A stretch of 30,185 nt of DNA, taken from positions 1-30,185 of the forward strand of contig DJPN01000020.1 in assembly GCA_002438565.1 (NCBI GenBank), given 5' to 3'. A model generated the notes under the pieces. It saw only the letters and a list, made by a program, of their open reading frames with translations. It did no database searches and was not told where the DNA came from. The stretch comes from Alphaproteobacteria bacterium UBA6411. GTDB taxonomy: Bacteria > Pseudomonadota > Alphaproteobacteria > CAAGCB01 > CAG-977. Positions 7,761 through 14,879 of this stretch are shown piece after piece; position 1 is the first letter of the stretch; the number at the start of each line of letters is the position of its first letter. A program made the translations under genes and the position numbers.

Positions 7761-8482
7761 ACCCATAAAAAGCGCACGCGGGCGAACACCGTTCCGTCCG
7801 ACGCGCGTTTGATGACGTGCTTGGTTTCAAGCCCGTCGATTTCCGTTTCGACAATGATGTCGTCGGCGAAAACGGCGGGCTTTTTAAACGCGATGTCCGC
7901 CTCGGCAATCGTATGGGCGGCGCGAAAATCGTGCGGCATGGCTTCGCTTGCCCACAGGGGATAGTTCGTGTTGTTGACGTGTCTGTTCAAATCGATTTCG
8001 CTCCACCGCACGGGGAAAGCCGTCGAAAAGTCCGTTCGTTCGGGCAGAGCGGGGTTGGCAAACGCCGTTTCAATCATGCGTTCGGGCAAAGTGTCGTAAG
8101 CGGGAACATTGCCTTCGACTTTGACGGGGCGTTTGGTGGCAAGGTTTATCAGCGCCCATTGCGACGATGCGTAAAACAGCGGCTTGCCCTGTTCGTCGGC
8201 GGCTGAAAATTCGCGAATCCCCGTGACGAGGGTTTTCGCCGACGGCCATGTCGCCAGCGTGAAGCTTTCGTTCAAGGCGGGCATGCGTTCGATTTTAACG
8301 GCGTAATTCGCGCCGACCCAGCCGATTCCATGCTTGATGCCGTATTCGTATCCCAGCCCCATTTTCGCGGCGTGCGTGTCCGCCAAATCTTGGAACAAAT
8401 CGAAAATCAAATCAAACCGCAAAACGCCGTTTGCGTCGCATTCGTGAATTTTGACCGTGTGGAATAGGGTGAATTTTTCCAT
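7745..8482 (-). CDS. Acyl-ACP thioesterase (FatA/FatB-like)
   Basis: A 245-residue double-hotdog thioesterase related to plant and bacterial acyl-ACP thioesterases, which release fatty acids from acyl carrier protein. The second hotdog holds the signature RWSEIDLNRHVNNTNYPLW, matching the plant D-x-N-x-H-V-N-N catalytic segment. The first hotdog starts with VKIHECDANGVL. I chose the ATG at 8482 because AAGGAGC sits 6 bases upstream; the open frame extends further but would overlap the divergent methyltransferase. Some bacterial members act on acyl-CoA or set membrane or lipoprotein acyl pools, so the physiological substrate is uncertain. Confidence 0.85.
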   Translation of the reverse strand: MEKFTLFHTVKIHECDANGVLRFDLIFDLFQDLADTHAAKMGLGYEYGIKHGIGWVGANYAVKIERMPALNESFTLATWPSAKTLVTGIREFSAADEQGKPLFYASSQWALINLATKRPVKVEGNVPAYDTLPERMIETAFANPALPERTDFSTAFPVRWSEIDLNRHVNNTNYPLWASEAMPHDFRAAHTIAEADIAFKKPAVFADDIIVETEIDGLETKHVIKRASDGTVFARVRFLWVQCGK

Positions 8483-8563
8483 GGAACAGCTCCTTTTTTC
8501 TTTATTTAGAGGACAAAAAGCTGTTTTAATCAAGCTTAAAAGACAAAACAAAAGGGGCGAAAA

Positions 8564-9193
8564 ATGGAAAATCAAGCGTTTTGGAACAAAAACTGGGCGG
8601 TGTGGCAAGACGCGCCGAAGCCGTCGAAATTTGCCGAAAAAGCGCTTAAAATAATGAAAATCAGGGATTTCCATTCCGTTTTGGATGTCGGATGCGGCAA
8701 AGGGGAAAACAGTCTGCTGTTTGCCAAAAACGGGGTGCATACGACTGCTTTGGATATTTCAAGCACCGCGCTGGCGGCGGTCGAAAGTTTGCGCCACGAA
8801 CGGATAAAGACGCTGTGCGCCGACATCGTTTCGGCGGATTTGGGCAAAGAAAAGTATGATGCCGTGTTTGCGTGCTTGTCTTTGCATTACTTCGACGATT
8901 ATACAACGCGCAAAATCATCGGAAAACTGTTTGACGCCCTAACGCCGGACGGCGCGCTGTTCGTGCGGTGCAAATCGACCGAAGACCCGCTGTATGGCAA
9001 GGGCGAACAGGTCGGCAAAGACATGTTCCGCCTGCAGTATGTCAGGCACTTCTTTTCCCCCGAATACATGCGCGATGTTTTAAACGCTTTTCCGGTCGTC
9101 CACATTACCGAAACGCGCGAAGACTATTTCGGCGACTGCGCCTTTGTCGACGCCGCGGCGATGAAGATTGACAATCGGATAAATTGTGTGTAA
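8564..9193 (+). CDS. Class I SAM-dependent methyltransferase, TehB-like
   Basis: A 209-residue small-molecule-type methyltransferase. Motif I is VLDVGCGKGENSLLFAK, followed by an acidic residue at the end of strand 2 (ALDIS) and the motif IV region YDAVFACLSLHYF. The size and the short N-terminal WNKNWAVW resemble TehB or thiopurine methyltransferase-like enzymes. AGGGGC precedes the ATG. The substrate is unknown; tellurite or thiol methylation are possibilities suggested only by family resemblance. The last codons contain the -35 and part of the -10 of the following toxin-antitoxin promoter. Confidence 0.8.
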   Translation: MENQAFWNKNWAVWQDAPKPSKFAEKALKIMKIRDFHSVLDVGCGKGENSLLFAKNGVHTTALDISSTALAAVESLRHERIKTLCADIVSADLGKEKYDAVFACLSLHYFDDYTTRKIIGKLFDALTPDGALFVRCKSTEDPLYGKGEQVGKDMFRLQYVRHFFSPEYMRDVLNAFPVVHITETREDYFGDCAFVDAAAMKIDNRINCV

Positions 9194-9227
9194 GATAATA
9201 TCGTTTTACGATAGTTATGTGTACACA
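9168..9227 (+). promoter_or_regulatory. abiE promoter with two palindromic operators
   Basis: TTGACA (9168-9173) and TAAGAT (9191-9196) are spaced exactly 17 bases, predicting a start near 9203. TATCGT-TTT-ACGATA (9199-9213), a perfect inverted repeat, covers that start site. A second perfect palindrome TGTGTACACA (9218-9227) abuts the ATG at 9228. Negative autoregulation by AbiEi binding to inverted repeats is known for abiE systems; that these palindromes are the operators is inferred. The -35 lies inside the 3' coding end of the upstream methyltransferase. Confidence 0.7.
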
Positions 9228-9845
9228 ATGAAAATCCTGCCGCAAACAATTTCTCCAAACGGAATATTTGATTCCACGCAGCTTTGCGCAGTGTTGAAAG
9301 GGTACGCCAATATCCCGATGAAAATCAAGCGCATGGTTGATAATGGTGAAATTGTGCGTTTGAAAAAAGGGCTGTATATTTTATCATCCGAATACCGCCA
9401 AACTTCCGTTAATCAAATGATAATAGCCAATTTGCTGGACGGGCCCAGTTATGTCAGTGCGGATTTTGCGTTGTCATATTACGGTATGATTCCGGAAACC
9501 GTTAAAACGGTAACGTCTGTTTCATTAAAAAGGTCGAAATTATACAGAACCCCCGTTGGCGATTTCTTGTATTCCCGCCGCGTTGCAAATGATTTTGCTG
9601 CAGGTATTCGGCAAATTGATACGGAACAGGGCGGTTTTTTAATCGCCAATCCGGAAAAAGCCATATATGACAAAGCCTTGAACGACGCCCGTTTTGACGG
9701 AACGGATGTTGAGGCATACCTGTTTGACGATTTGCGGTTGGAATGGACGGGTAAACCCAATAAAAAAGTATTGGCGGCGTTGGAAAAAAGCGCACGCGGT
9801 AAAATGAAAAATTTAGTTTCGTTTATGTGGAGAATCGGGAAATGA
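9228..9845 (+). CDS. abiEi: AbiEi-family antitoxin, winged-helix repressor
   Basis: A 205-residue protein of the AbiEi antitoxin family, the repressor half of type IV AbiE toxin-antitoxin systems. The N-terminal third is a winged-helix (KGYANIPMKIKRMVDNGEIV then RLKKGLYIL, the wing). The segment with GPSYVSADFALSYYGMIPE and the NPEKAIYDKA motif are characteristic of the family. I chose the ATG at 9228 over the upstream frame start because the promoter start site lies near 9203. It overlaps the toxin gene by an ATGA junction. Base composition is lower in GC than the metabolic genes around it, consistent with transfer of this module. Confidence 0.85.
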   Translation: MKILPQTISPNGIFDSTQLCAVLKGYANIPMKIKRMVDNGEIVRLKKGLYILSSEYRQTSVNQMIIANLLDGPSYVSADFALSYYGMIPETVKTVTSVSLKRSKLYRTPVGDFLYSRRVANDFAAGIRQIDTEQGGFLIANPEKAIYDKALNDARFDGTDVEAYLFDDLRLEWTGKPNKKVLAALEKSARGKMKNLVSFMWRIGK

Positions 9846-10708
9846 ACGACGTTATCAGGCAAATGATTCAGCGCCATAAATGCCAAACCGAAAGCGATTG
9901 GATCAACGCTTTGCGCGAAGTGATGCAGGAAATCGCTTTGCAGGGACTGGCGCGCGGAAAATTTTTCGACAAAGCCGCTTTTTATGGCGGAACGGCGTTG
10001 CGGATTATGTACGGATTGAATCGCGGGTCGGAAGATTTGGATTTTTCATTGTTGAAACCCGATGCAAATTTTGCAATTTCAGATTATGCGGAATGTTTGA
10101 AAGACGAGCTGAAGTCTATGGGCTTTGCAGCAACTTTTTCCGCCAAGGAAAAATCGTTCGACAGTCCGATTGATTCGGCATTTTTAAAAATGAATACCAA
10201 AGCGCAGCTGATTTCAATCGGTGTTCCGGATGCATTGTCCAATAAAATCCATTCCAAAAAAGAATTGAAAATCAAACTGGAAGTCGACACAAATCCCCCT
10301 ATGGGTTTTGAAACTGAAATAAAAACGCTGTTTCGCCCGATACCGCATGCTGTTCGCGTTTATGCATTGCCGGATTTGGCAGCAGGCAAGCTGCACGCCG
10401 TATTGTGCCGCAAATGGCGCAACCGCAGTAAAGGGCGTGATTGGTATGATATGGTTTGGTATGCGGGAAATCATCCGGCGGTAAATTTGTCCCATTTGGA
10501 ACAGCGCATGCGGCAATCTGGCGATTATGCGGAAGACAGCCCTTTAACGTATGAGAAACTGGCGGTCTTGTTGGCGGAAGCTGTCAGTTCCGCTGACATT
10601 GACGCATTGAAACATGATGTAGTTCCCTTTATCGCGGATAAAAGCGAATTGGATTTGTGGAACAAATCTTTCTTTCTGGAAGCCGTCAAGCTGTTTAATC
10701 CCGCTTGA
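9842..10708 (+). CDS. abiEii: AbiEii-family nucleotidyltransferase toxin
   Basis: A 288-residue toxin of the AbiEii/AbiGii type, a DNA-polymerase-beta-fold nucleotidyltransferase. The motif FYGGTALRIMYGLNRGSEDL (47-66) runs into DFSL and contains the GG/S-x-D-x-D core. A lysine/aspartate-rich stretch (KLHAVLCRKW, then RDWYDMVWY) matches the second family motif. Related toxins (MenT-type) transfer nucleotides to tRNA acceptor ends; AbiE systems give phage abortive infection. The ATG at 9842 overlaps the antitoxin stop, so the two are translationally coupled. The protein looks complete, so the module is probably functional. Confidence 0.87.
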   Translation: MNDVIRQMIQRHKCQTESDWINALREVMQEIALQGLARGKFFDKAAFYGGTALRIMYGLNRGSEDLDFSLLKPDANFAISDYAECLKDELKSMGFAATFSAKEKSFDSPIDSAFLKMNTKAQLISIGVPDALSNKIHSKKELKIKLEVDTNPPMGFETEIKTLFRPIPHAVRVYALPDLAAGKLHAVLCRKWRNRSKGRDWYDMVWYAGNHPAVNLSHLEQRMRQSGDYAEDSPLTYEKLAVLLAEAVSSADIDALKHDVVPFIADKSELDLWNKSFFLEAVKLFNPA

Positions 10709-10733
10709 TTTTTTATTCTTCAGCCTGTATCTT
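10705..10733 (+). promoter_or_regulatory. Possible promoter of the structured leader and acyltransferase
   Basis: TTGATT (10705-10710) and TATCTT (10728-10733) are 17 bases apart, each matching 4 of 6 consensus bases. The -35 overlaps the abiEii stop codon. Transcription would begin near 10740, at the edge of the structured RNA region. Moderate match only. Confidence 0.35.
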
Positions 10734-10739
10734 TCGGGC

Positions 10740-11018
10740 TAAGTCCGCGGCGGAAAACCGTTGCGGGGCAGTGCTTGGAAAAAACAGGCGCGGGCCGTGA
10801 GAAGCCTTTTTAGCAAACAGGCGTTTGATTCAGAACGCCCTTAATCCGTTTTAACTTTAAGACGGAATCTAATCCCCGTTTCCGAAGGGTCGGGGAAGTT
10901 GTAACGTATGTTCAGACCCGACCCTTTGATCGGGTTAAAGGTTGCGGCGATCATTCGTTTGCTAATGGTTTCTCAATTCCCCGACCGCCTGTAAAGGCGG
11001 TCTAAAGGGAATTTGTAA
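10740..11018 (+). ncRNA. Highly structured leader RNA, unrecognised, candidate cis-regulator
   Basis: This 310-base gap has no credible gene but is dense in RNA-like stems. CCGCGGCGG (10745-10753) pairs with CCGTTGCGG (10758-10766) around AAAA, with two G-U pairs. GGCGTT (10820-10825) pairs with AACGCC (10834-10839). TCCGTTTTA (10845-10853) pairs with TAAGACGGA (10858-10866). AAGGGTCGGG (10885-10894) pairs with CCCGACCCTT (10917-10926). It ends in a hairpin that traps the acyltransferase ribosome binding site. I could not match it to a known riboswitch or small RNA family. It may be a cis-acting leader or a separate small RNA overlapping one. Confidence 0.5.
10974..11013 (+). promoter_or_regulatory. 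SD-sequestering hairpin with competing upstream pairing
   Basis: AATTCCC (10975-10981) pairs with GGGAATT (11007-11013), and inside it GACCGCCT (10983-10990) pairs with AGGCGGTC (10995-11002) around GTAA. The outer 3' arm includes most of the only plausible ribosome binding site, AAAGGGA (11004-11010). The 5' arm, 10974-10986, is complementary over 13 pairs with one bulged base to 10888-10901 (GGTCGGGGAA, bulged G, TTG). That pairing would free the binding site. The three stems involving 10885-10926 and this hairpin are mutually exclusive, a switch-like design. Confidence 0.55.
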
Positions 11019-12455
11019 ATGAAATCAAAAATTATCGCGGCGGTATTCACACTTGTCGTTTTATGTCTGACAGCGGATGTTTGGTCTTTCCACAAAGTAA
11101 AAGTTACGTTTTTCACCACCGCGCCGCAGGGAACGGAACTTACACTGTCCTATCGTAAAAAGCTAAACAGCAACCTTTTGATTTTAAAACAAAAAGTTCG
11201 CGCGGACGGCAAAGTTTCTTTTAATTTGAAAGGGCGTACTGTTTCATGGTTCAAAATCGATTTGCCCGAAAACACTGTGCAGAAAACAGTGTTCCGCGGA
11301 TGGGCAAAGAAAAAGATCGCCCTTTCCGGTAACGAATATGCGGGTGAACAGCTGCGCGGGCGAATCAGCGTCATTTGGTTTAAATTTCTAATTATCGGCG
11401 TTTTGGCATTTTGGACAGCAATGGGAACAATCGGTGTTTATCAAAACCGGAATGTGCCGAAAGAACCGGAAAAACTGCCGAAAATGATGAATTTGGAATT
11501 TTTGCGAATTATGTTCACGTTTGCGGTGGTATGGACGCATTTTGCGGATACATTCAAAATTTGGAACGCAGGTTGGTTAGGGGTTGAATTTTTCTTTATT
11601 CTAAGCGGATTTTTGCTGGTTCTGACTTTTAAGCCCGAAAGAACGGTTGTTTCGTTTATTAAAAACAAATGGATTCGTTTTGCGCCTTTGACGCTGTTCG
11701 GCGGGTTACTGTACTTGGTTCTTGAAAACAAAATTTCTTCAATCAGATTTTTTTCCGATGTGTTCTTTTATTCCAGAAGCGGGATTTACAATAATGACGG
11801 TTATAATCCTCCGGCATGGTATCTTTCTGTTTTAATGATTGCTTCCGTTTTTTATTTCTATATGATGCAGACGCTGAAAAAAGAAATTGCCAATCTGATA
11901 ATTTCTATTGTTTCATTTTTTGCAGCAGTTTATATTTCAAATTATGGATATAATATCAAAGGGGTGATTAACGGCTGGCTGATGCGCGGTGTGGCATGCA
12001 TCGGGCTGGGGTATTTTCTTGCGGAAATTTACAACCTGTTGAAAGATAAAACGGTCATTCATCAAAAAACTTATAATTTACTGGAATATGGCGTATTTGT
12101 TTTTGCAACATTAAATATTTTTATCCACTCGTGGTGTGCGGGGGGCGTTGTCGTTTGTATCGCGTTTATGGCACTGATTTTGATGTTTGCCATGCGCAAA
12201 GGGGCTGTTTCTAATTTCTTTGAAAAAACGGTATTTGCAAAAATCGCAAAATATTGTTTGGCAATCTATTTAACACATTATGTCATTTGCCGCAGGATTC
12301 TTAACTTGCTGATTGCCAAACACGGCGATTGGATTTTGTCGCACAGCGCGGTTTCGATTGCTGGTGTATTGCTGTCCGTTGTTGCTTTGGGCGTGTTCGC
12401 TCACCACGCTATTGAAAAGCCGGCGACAAAAGCTTTGAAGGAATGGTTGGGATAA
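11019..12455 (+). CDS. Membrane acyltransferase (acyltransferase family 3, OafA-like)
   Basis: A 478-residue polytopic membrane protein. Residues about 5-22 are a first membrane helix, 25-118 form a beta-rich domain predicted outside the cytoplasm, and 121-141 a second helix. The acyltransferase-3 core begins near 157 with NLEFLRIMFTFAVVWTHF; R163 and H174 match the conserved Arg and His of the family. It ends with IYLTHYVI and a HHAIEKP segment. Such enzymes O-acylate LPS, peptidoglycan or exopolysaccharide sugars. The N-terminal extra-cytoplasmic domain before the core is unusual. The gene is AT-richer than its neighbours and carries the structured leader. The substrate is unknown. Confidence 0.85.
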   Translation: MKSKIIAAVFTLVVLCLTADVWSFHKVKVTFFTTAPQGTELTLSYRKKLNSNLLILKQKVRADGKVSFNLKGRTVSWFKIDLPENTVQKTVFRGWAKKKIALSGNEYAGEQLRGRISVIWFKFLIIGVLAFWTAMGTIGVYQNRNVPKEPEKLPKMMNLEFLRIMFTFAVVWTHFADTFKIWNAGWLGVEFFFILSGFLLVLTFKPERTVVSFIKNKWIRFAPLTLFGGLLYLVLENKISSIRFFSDVFFYSRSGIYNNDGYNPPAWYLSVLMIASVFYFYMMQTLKKEIANLIISIVSFFAAVYISNYGYNIKGVINGWLMRGVACIGLGYFLAEIYNLLKDKTVIHQKTYNLLEYGVFVFATLNIFIHSWCAGGVVVCIAFMALILMFAMRKGAVSNFFEKTVFAKIAKYCLAIYLTHYVICRRILNLLIAKHGDWILSHSAVSIAGVLLSVVALGVFAHHAIEKPATKALKEWLG

Positions 12456-12460
12456 CTTTC

Positions 12461-12489
12461 TTGACTTTCGGCGTGAGGGTTATTATAAA
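12461..12489 (+). promoter_or_regulatory. Promoter of the guanine deaminase riboswitch transcript
   Basis: TTGACT (12461-12466) and TATAAA (12484-12489) are spaced 17 bases, each with 5 of 6 consensus bases. The predicted start near 12496 is just upstream of the aptamer P1 stem at 12500, so the leader would consist of the riboswitch and its expression platform. Confidence 0.6.
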
Positions 12490-12499
12490 ATCCGCAAAA

Positions 12500-12567
12500 G
12501 CCCGTATAATTCCGTTGCGTATAAACGGAAGTTTCTACCGAACTAAAATCGCTGTTCTGCTATGGGT
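12500..12567 (+). promoter_or_regulatory. Purine riboswitch aptamer, guanine type
   Basis: P1 is GCCCGTA (12500-12506) with TATGGGT (12561-12567). The joining segments keep the purine-aptamer core: TATAAT (12505-12510) and GTTTCTACC (12531-12539), the latter identical to the B. subtilis xpt aptamer. P2 is TCCGTT (12511-12516) with AACGGA (12524-12529) and a 7-base L2. P3 is GAAC (12540-12543) with GTTC (12554-12557). The specificity base before the closing TATGG is C (12560), equivalent to C74 of xpt, and the U51 equivalent is kept, predicting guanine. The gene downstream is guanine deaminase, which agrees. P3 is short and L3 is 10 bases, unlike the usual 7. Confidence 0.85.
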
Positions 12568-12588
12568 GCGACTTTTGACAAGCAGAGG
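12555..12588 (+). promoter_or_regulatory. Riboswitch expression platform, translational ON
   Basis: TTCTGCT (12555-12561) can pair with AGCAGAG (12581-12587), six Watson-Crick pairs and one G-U. This hides the AGAGG ribosome binding site (12584-12588) of guaD. The same bases 12555-12561 belong to the 3' strand of P3, to J3/1 and to P1 of the aptamer, so ligand-stabilised folding would release the binding site. The design parallels the Vibrio vulnificus add adenine switch. No terminator-like U run is seen. Confidence 0.6.
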
Positions 12589-12593
12589 CTGAA

Positions 12594-13856
12594 ATGGCGA
12601 TTCAAATTTTAAAGGGCAATATTGTTCATACCCCCGCGGCGGGCGAATTGAAAATTCTGGAAAAAGGCTTTATCGTTTCGGACGGCGGAAAAATCGCCGG
12701 TCTGTTCGACGTTTTGCCTGACATGTATGCGGGCGCGCCTGTCGTCGATTACGGCGATGCGCTGATTATGCCGTCGTTCGCCGACATGCACATGCACGCC
12801 CCGCAGTATCCGATGCTGGGAATGGGCATGGACTTGCCTTTGCTGGACTGGCTGAACACCTATACTTTCAATACAGAAGCCGCGTTCAAAGACGAAGATT
12901 TCGCCCGCGAAACCTACCGCGCTTTGGCGGCAGAAATGATTGCCAACGGAACGACGCGCGTTTGCGCATTTTCGTCCCTGCACCGCAAAGCCACGCTGAT
13001 TTTGATGGACGAGTTTGAAAAAGCGGGCTTGACGGGCTTTGTCGGCAAAGTCAACATGGACAGGAATTCGGGCGACGTTTTGACCGAAACGACCGAAGAA
13101 TCCATGCGCGAAACGCTGACTTGGCTGAATGAAGCGCATTTCGACCACATCAAACCCGTTTTGACACCGCGCTTTACGCCGACCTGCACGAACGAACTGA
13201 TGGCTTTTCTGGGCAAACTGGCGGCGGAGCGGGATTTGCCCGTGCAGTCGCATTTGTCCGAAAACACGTCGGAAATCGCGTGGGCCAAGGAACTGCATCC
13301 CGACTGCGCCCAATACTGGGAAAGCTATGCGAAGTACGGCTTGTTCAACGACAAAACCGTCATGGCGCACTGCGTCCATTCCGACGAACGCGAACGCCAA
13401 GCGATGAAAGACAACGGCGTGTGGGTTGCGCATTGTCCCGATTCCAACGTGAACCTGATCAGCGGAACGGCGCCCGTGCGCAAAATGATGAACGAAGGCG
13501 TGCGCGTCGTTTTGGGTTCCGACATTGCGGGCGGGGCGCAGCTGGCGATGTATCGGGTTGTCGCGGCGGCGATTCGCGCGTCCAAAGTCAAACGCATCGA
13601 AACGAACTGGACGGACGAGTTTTTGACGGTCACCGAAGCGTTTTATCTGGGAACGACGGCGGCGGGCGCGTTTTTCGGCGCAAAAGGCGGCTTTGCCACG
13701 AGCGACAAGCTGCACGCGATTGTTGTTGACGATGCGCGTTTTCCGAAACCCGTGCGCAAATTGACGGTTAAAGAGCGCTTTGAACGCGCGGTTTATCTGA
13801 TGACCGCCGCCGACATCACCGCCGTTTACAGCGACGGACGGAAAGTGAAAGGCTGA
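12594..13856 (+). CDS. guaD: Guanine deaminase
   Basis: A 420-residue amidohydrolase that hydrolyses guanine to xanthine and ammonia. The metal site reads DMHMHAPQY (H66, H68), followed by PRFTPTCT, QSHLSE, MAHCVHS and GSDIAGG, the order expected for guanine deaminases of the ATZ/TRZ-like group. Length is normal and there is no signal peptide. AGAGG lies 5 bases before the ATG. It stands alone behind a guanine-type riboswitch, so expression is probably induced by guanine. The 3' end is 2 bases from the convergent fliP. The product is well supported by both motif set and regulation. Confidence 0.94.
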   Translation: MAIQILKGNIVHTPAAGELKILEKGFIVSDGGKIAGLFDVLPDMYAGAPVVDYGDALIMPSFADMHMHAPQYPMLGMGMDLPLLDWLNTYTFNTEAAFKDEDFARETYRALAAEMIANGTTRVCAFSSLHRKATLILMDEFEKAGLTGFVGKVNMDRNSGDVLTETTEESMRETLTWLNEAHFDHIKPVLTPRFTPTCTNELMAFLGKLAAERDLPVQSHLSENTSEIAWAKELHPDCAQYWESYAKYGLFNDKTVMAHCVHSDERERQAMKDNGVWVAHCPDSNVNLISGTAPVRKMMNEGVRVVLGSDIAGGAQLAMYRVVAAAIRASKVKRIETNWTDEFLTVTEAFYLGTTAAGAFFGAKGGFATSDKLHAIVVDDARFPKPVRKLTVKERFERAVYLMTAADITAVYSDGRKVKG

Positions 13857-13858
13857 AG

Positions 13859-14590
13859 CTACGTCGAAAAACTTTTGACCAGGCTGCCGACCAGCATATA
13901 CCACCCGTCAATCAGCACAAAGAATATCAGCTTGAACGGCAGGGACAGCATAGACGGCGGCAGCATCATCATGCCCATGCTCATCAGCACGGACGCGACA
14001 ACCATGTCGATAATCAAAAACGGAACGTAAATCAAAAATCCGATTTCAAACGCGCGGCGCAGTTCGCTGATCATAAACGCGGGAACCAAAGCGGTTAAAG
14101 GCGTGTCTTCGGGCGATTCGACCTTTTGCGCTTTGGTGAAGCCCATGAACAGCTGTAAATCCTTTTCGCGCACGTTTTTCATCATGAATTCGTGGAACGG
14201 CTTGACGGTGCGTTCGATTGCCGTTTTGGTTTCGATTTTTTCCTCTATCAGCGGATAAATGCCGTTGTCCCACGCTTTTTCAAACGTCGGCGTCATAATG
14301 AAGCCCGTCATAAACAAAGCCAGCGAAATCAGGATGATGTTCGCGGGCGTTTGCGACGTGCCCAAAGCCTGCCGCGTAATCGACAGCACAATCGCGATGC
14401 GCGTAAAGCTTGTCACCATGACCAGCAAGCTGGGCGCGACGGACAAAACCGTCAGCAGCAAAACCAGCTGGACGATGCGCGCGGTTGACGACCCGCCGTT
14501 GTCGCCCAAATCGATATTGACGCTTTGCGCCATGGCGGGCAAGCCGATACAGCACAGAATAACCGCGATTGAAAGAGCTTTTTTAATCAT
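13859..14590 (-). CDS. fliP: Flagellar export gate protein FliP
   Basis: A 243-residue core component of the flagellar type III export gate, forming the FliPQR channel in the inner membrane. It has a cleavable-type signal (MIKKALSIAV to PAMAQS), then membrane helices with the family segments SFTRIAIVLSITRQALG and TALVPAFMISELRRAF, and the conserved C-terminal FFVLIDGWYMLVGSLV. I chose the ATG at 14590, preceded by GGGGAAC, over the longer frame; it overlaps the fliO stop by 8 bases. FliQ, FliR and full-length FlhB are not in this window. Confidence 0.93.
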   Translation of the reverse strand: MIKKALSIAVILCCIGLPAMAQSVNIDLGDNGGSSTARIVQLVLLLTVLSVAPSLLVMVTSFTRIAIVLSITRQALGTSQTPANIILISLALFMTGFIMTPTFEKAWDNGIYPLIEEKIETKTAIERTVKPFHEFMMKNVREKDLQLFMGFTKAQKVESPEDTPLTALVPAFMISELRRAFEIGFLIYVPFLIIDMVVASVLMSMGMMMLPPSMLSLPFKLIFFVLIDGWYMLVGSLVKSFST

Positions 14591-14879
14591 TGTTCCCCGC
14601 TTTTTCGCCATTATCGGGGATAACGGGAAAAGAATCAATCAGCATATTCGTTTCCCCCGTCGCCAGCAGATATTCCCTGCCGCCGCAGCGGAACAGAATC
14701 AGTCTGTTTTTCGGGTCGATTTGGCGGGCTTCCAATAATGAAATCCGTTGTTTTTTCTGCTCCAGCCGTCCCGACAGAATCGGCGAGCCGAAACGTTTCA
14801 ATAGCCAGCTGAGCAGCAAAATCAATCCCAGAACGAAAATCAAGCCCATGACGGCGGATAAAAAAGACACTTCGTGCAT
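14583..14879 (-). CDS. fliO: Flagellar biosynthesis protein FliO
   Basis: A 98-residue single-pass membrane protein. Residues 9-27 form the transmembrane helix (VMGLIFVLGLILLLSWLLKR), followed by a small cytoplasmic domain with ENxLLA-like strands (REYLLATGETNMLI), typical of FliO. FliO assists FliP assembly in the export gate. The ATG at 14879 overlaps the upstream stop (TAATG), and its own stop lies inside the fliP start region, so the genes are translationally coupled. FliO is poorly conserved; the call rests on size, topology and position directly before fliP. Confidence 0.8.
   Translation of the reverse strand: MHEVSFLSAVMGLIFVLGLILLLSWLLKRFGSPILSGRLEQKKQRISLLEARQIDPKNRLILFRCGGREYLLATGETNMLIDSFPVIPDNGEKAGNND

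Noticed and set aside
8483..8740. 86-residue N-terminal extension of the acyl-ACP thioesterase.
   Set aside because: It runs antisense through the methyltransferase gene, and AAGGAGC supports the start at 8482.
10796..10810. GAGAAGCCTT stretch like part of 6S RNA.
   Set aside because: I could not form the long closing stem and central bubble of 6S RNA around it; a 10-base match alone is weak.
10916..10950. Partial resemblance to a TPP riboswitch (ACCCTTTGA, then GGGTTAAAG and GCGG).
   Set aside because: The CTGAGA box and the GAACCTGA element are missing, and the downstream gene is not linked to thiamine.
10983..11002. Intrinsic terminator GACCGCCT/AGGCGGTC.
   Set aside because: It is followed by TAAAGGGA and not by a T run, and it lies directly on the acyltransferase ribosome binding site.
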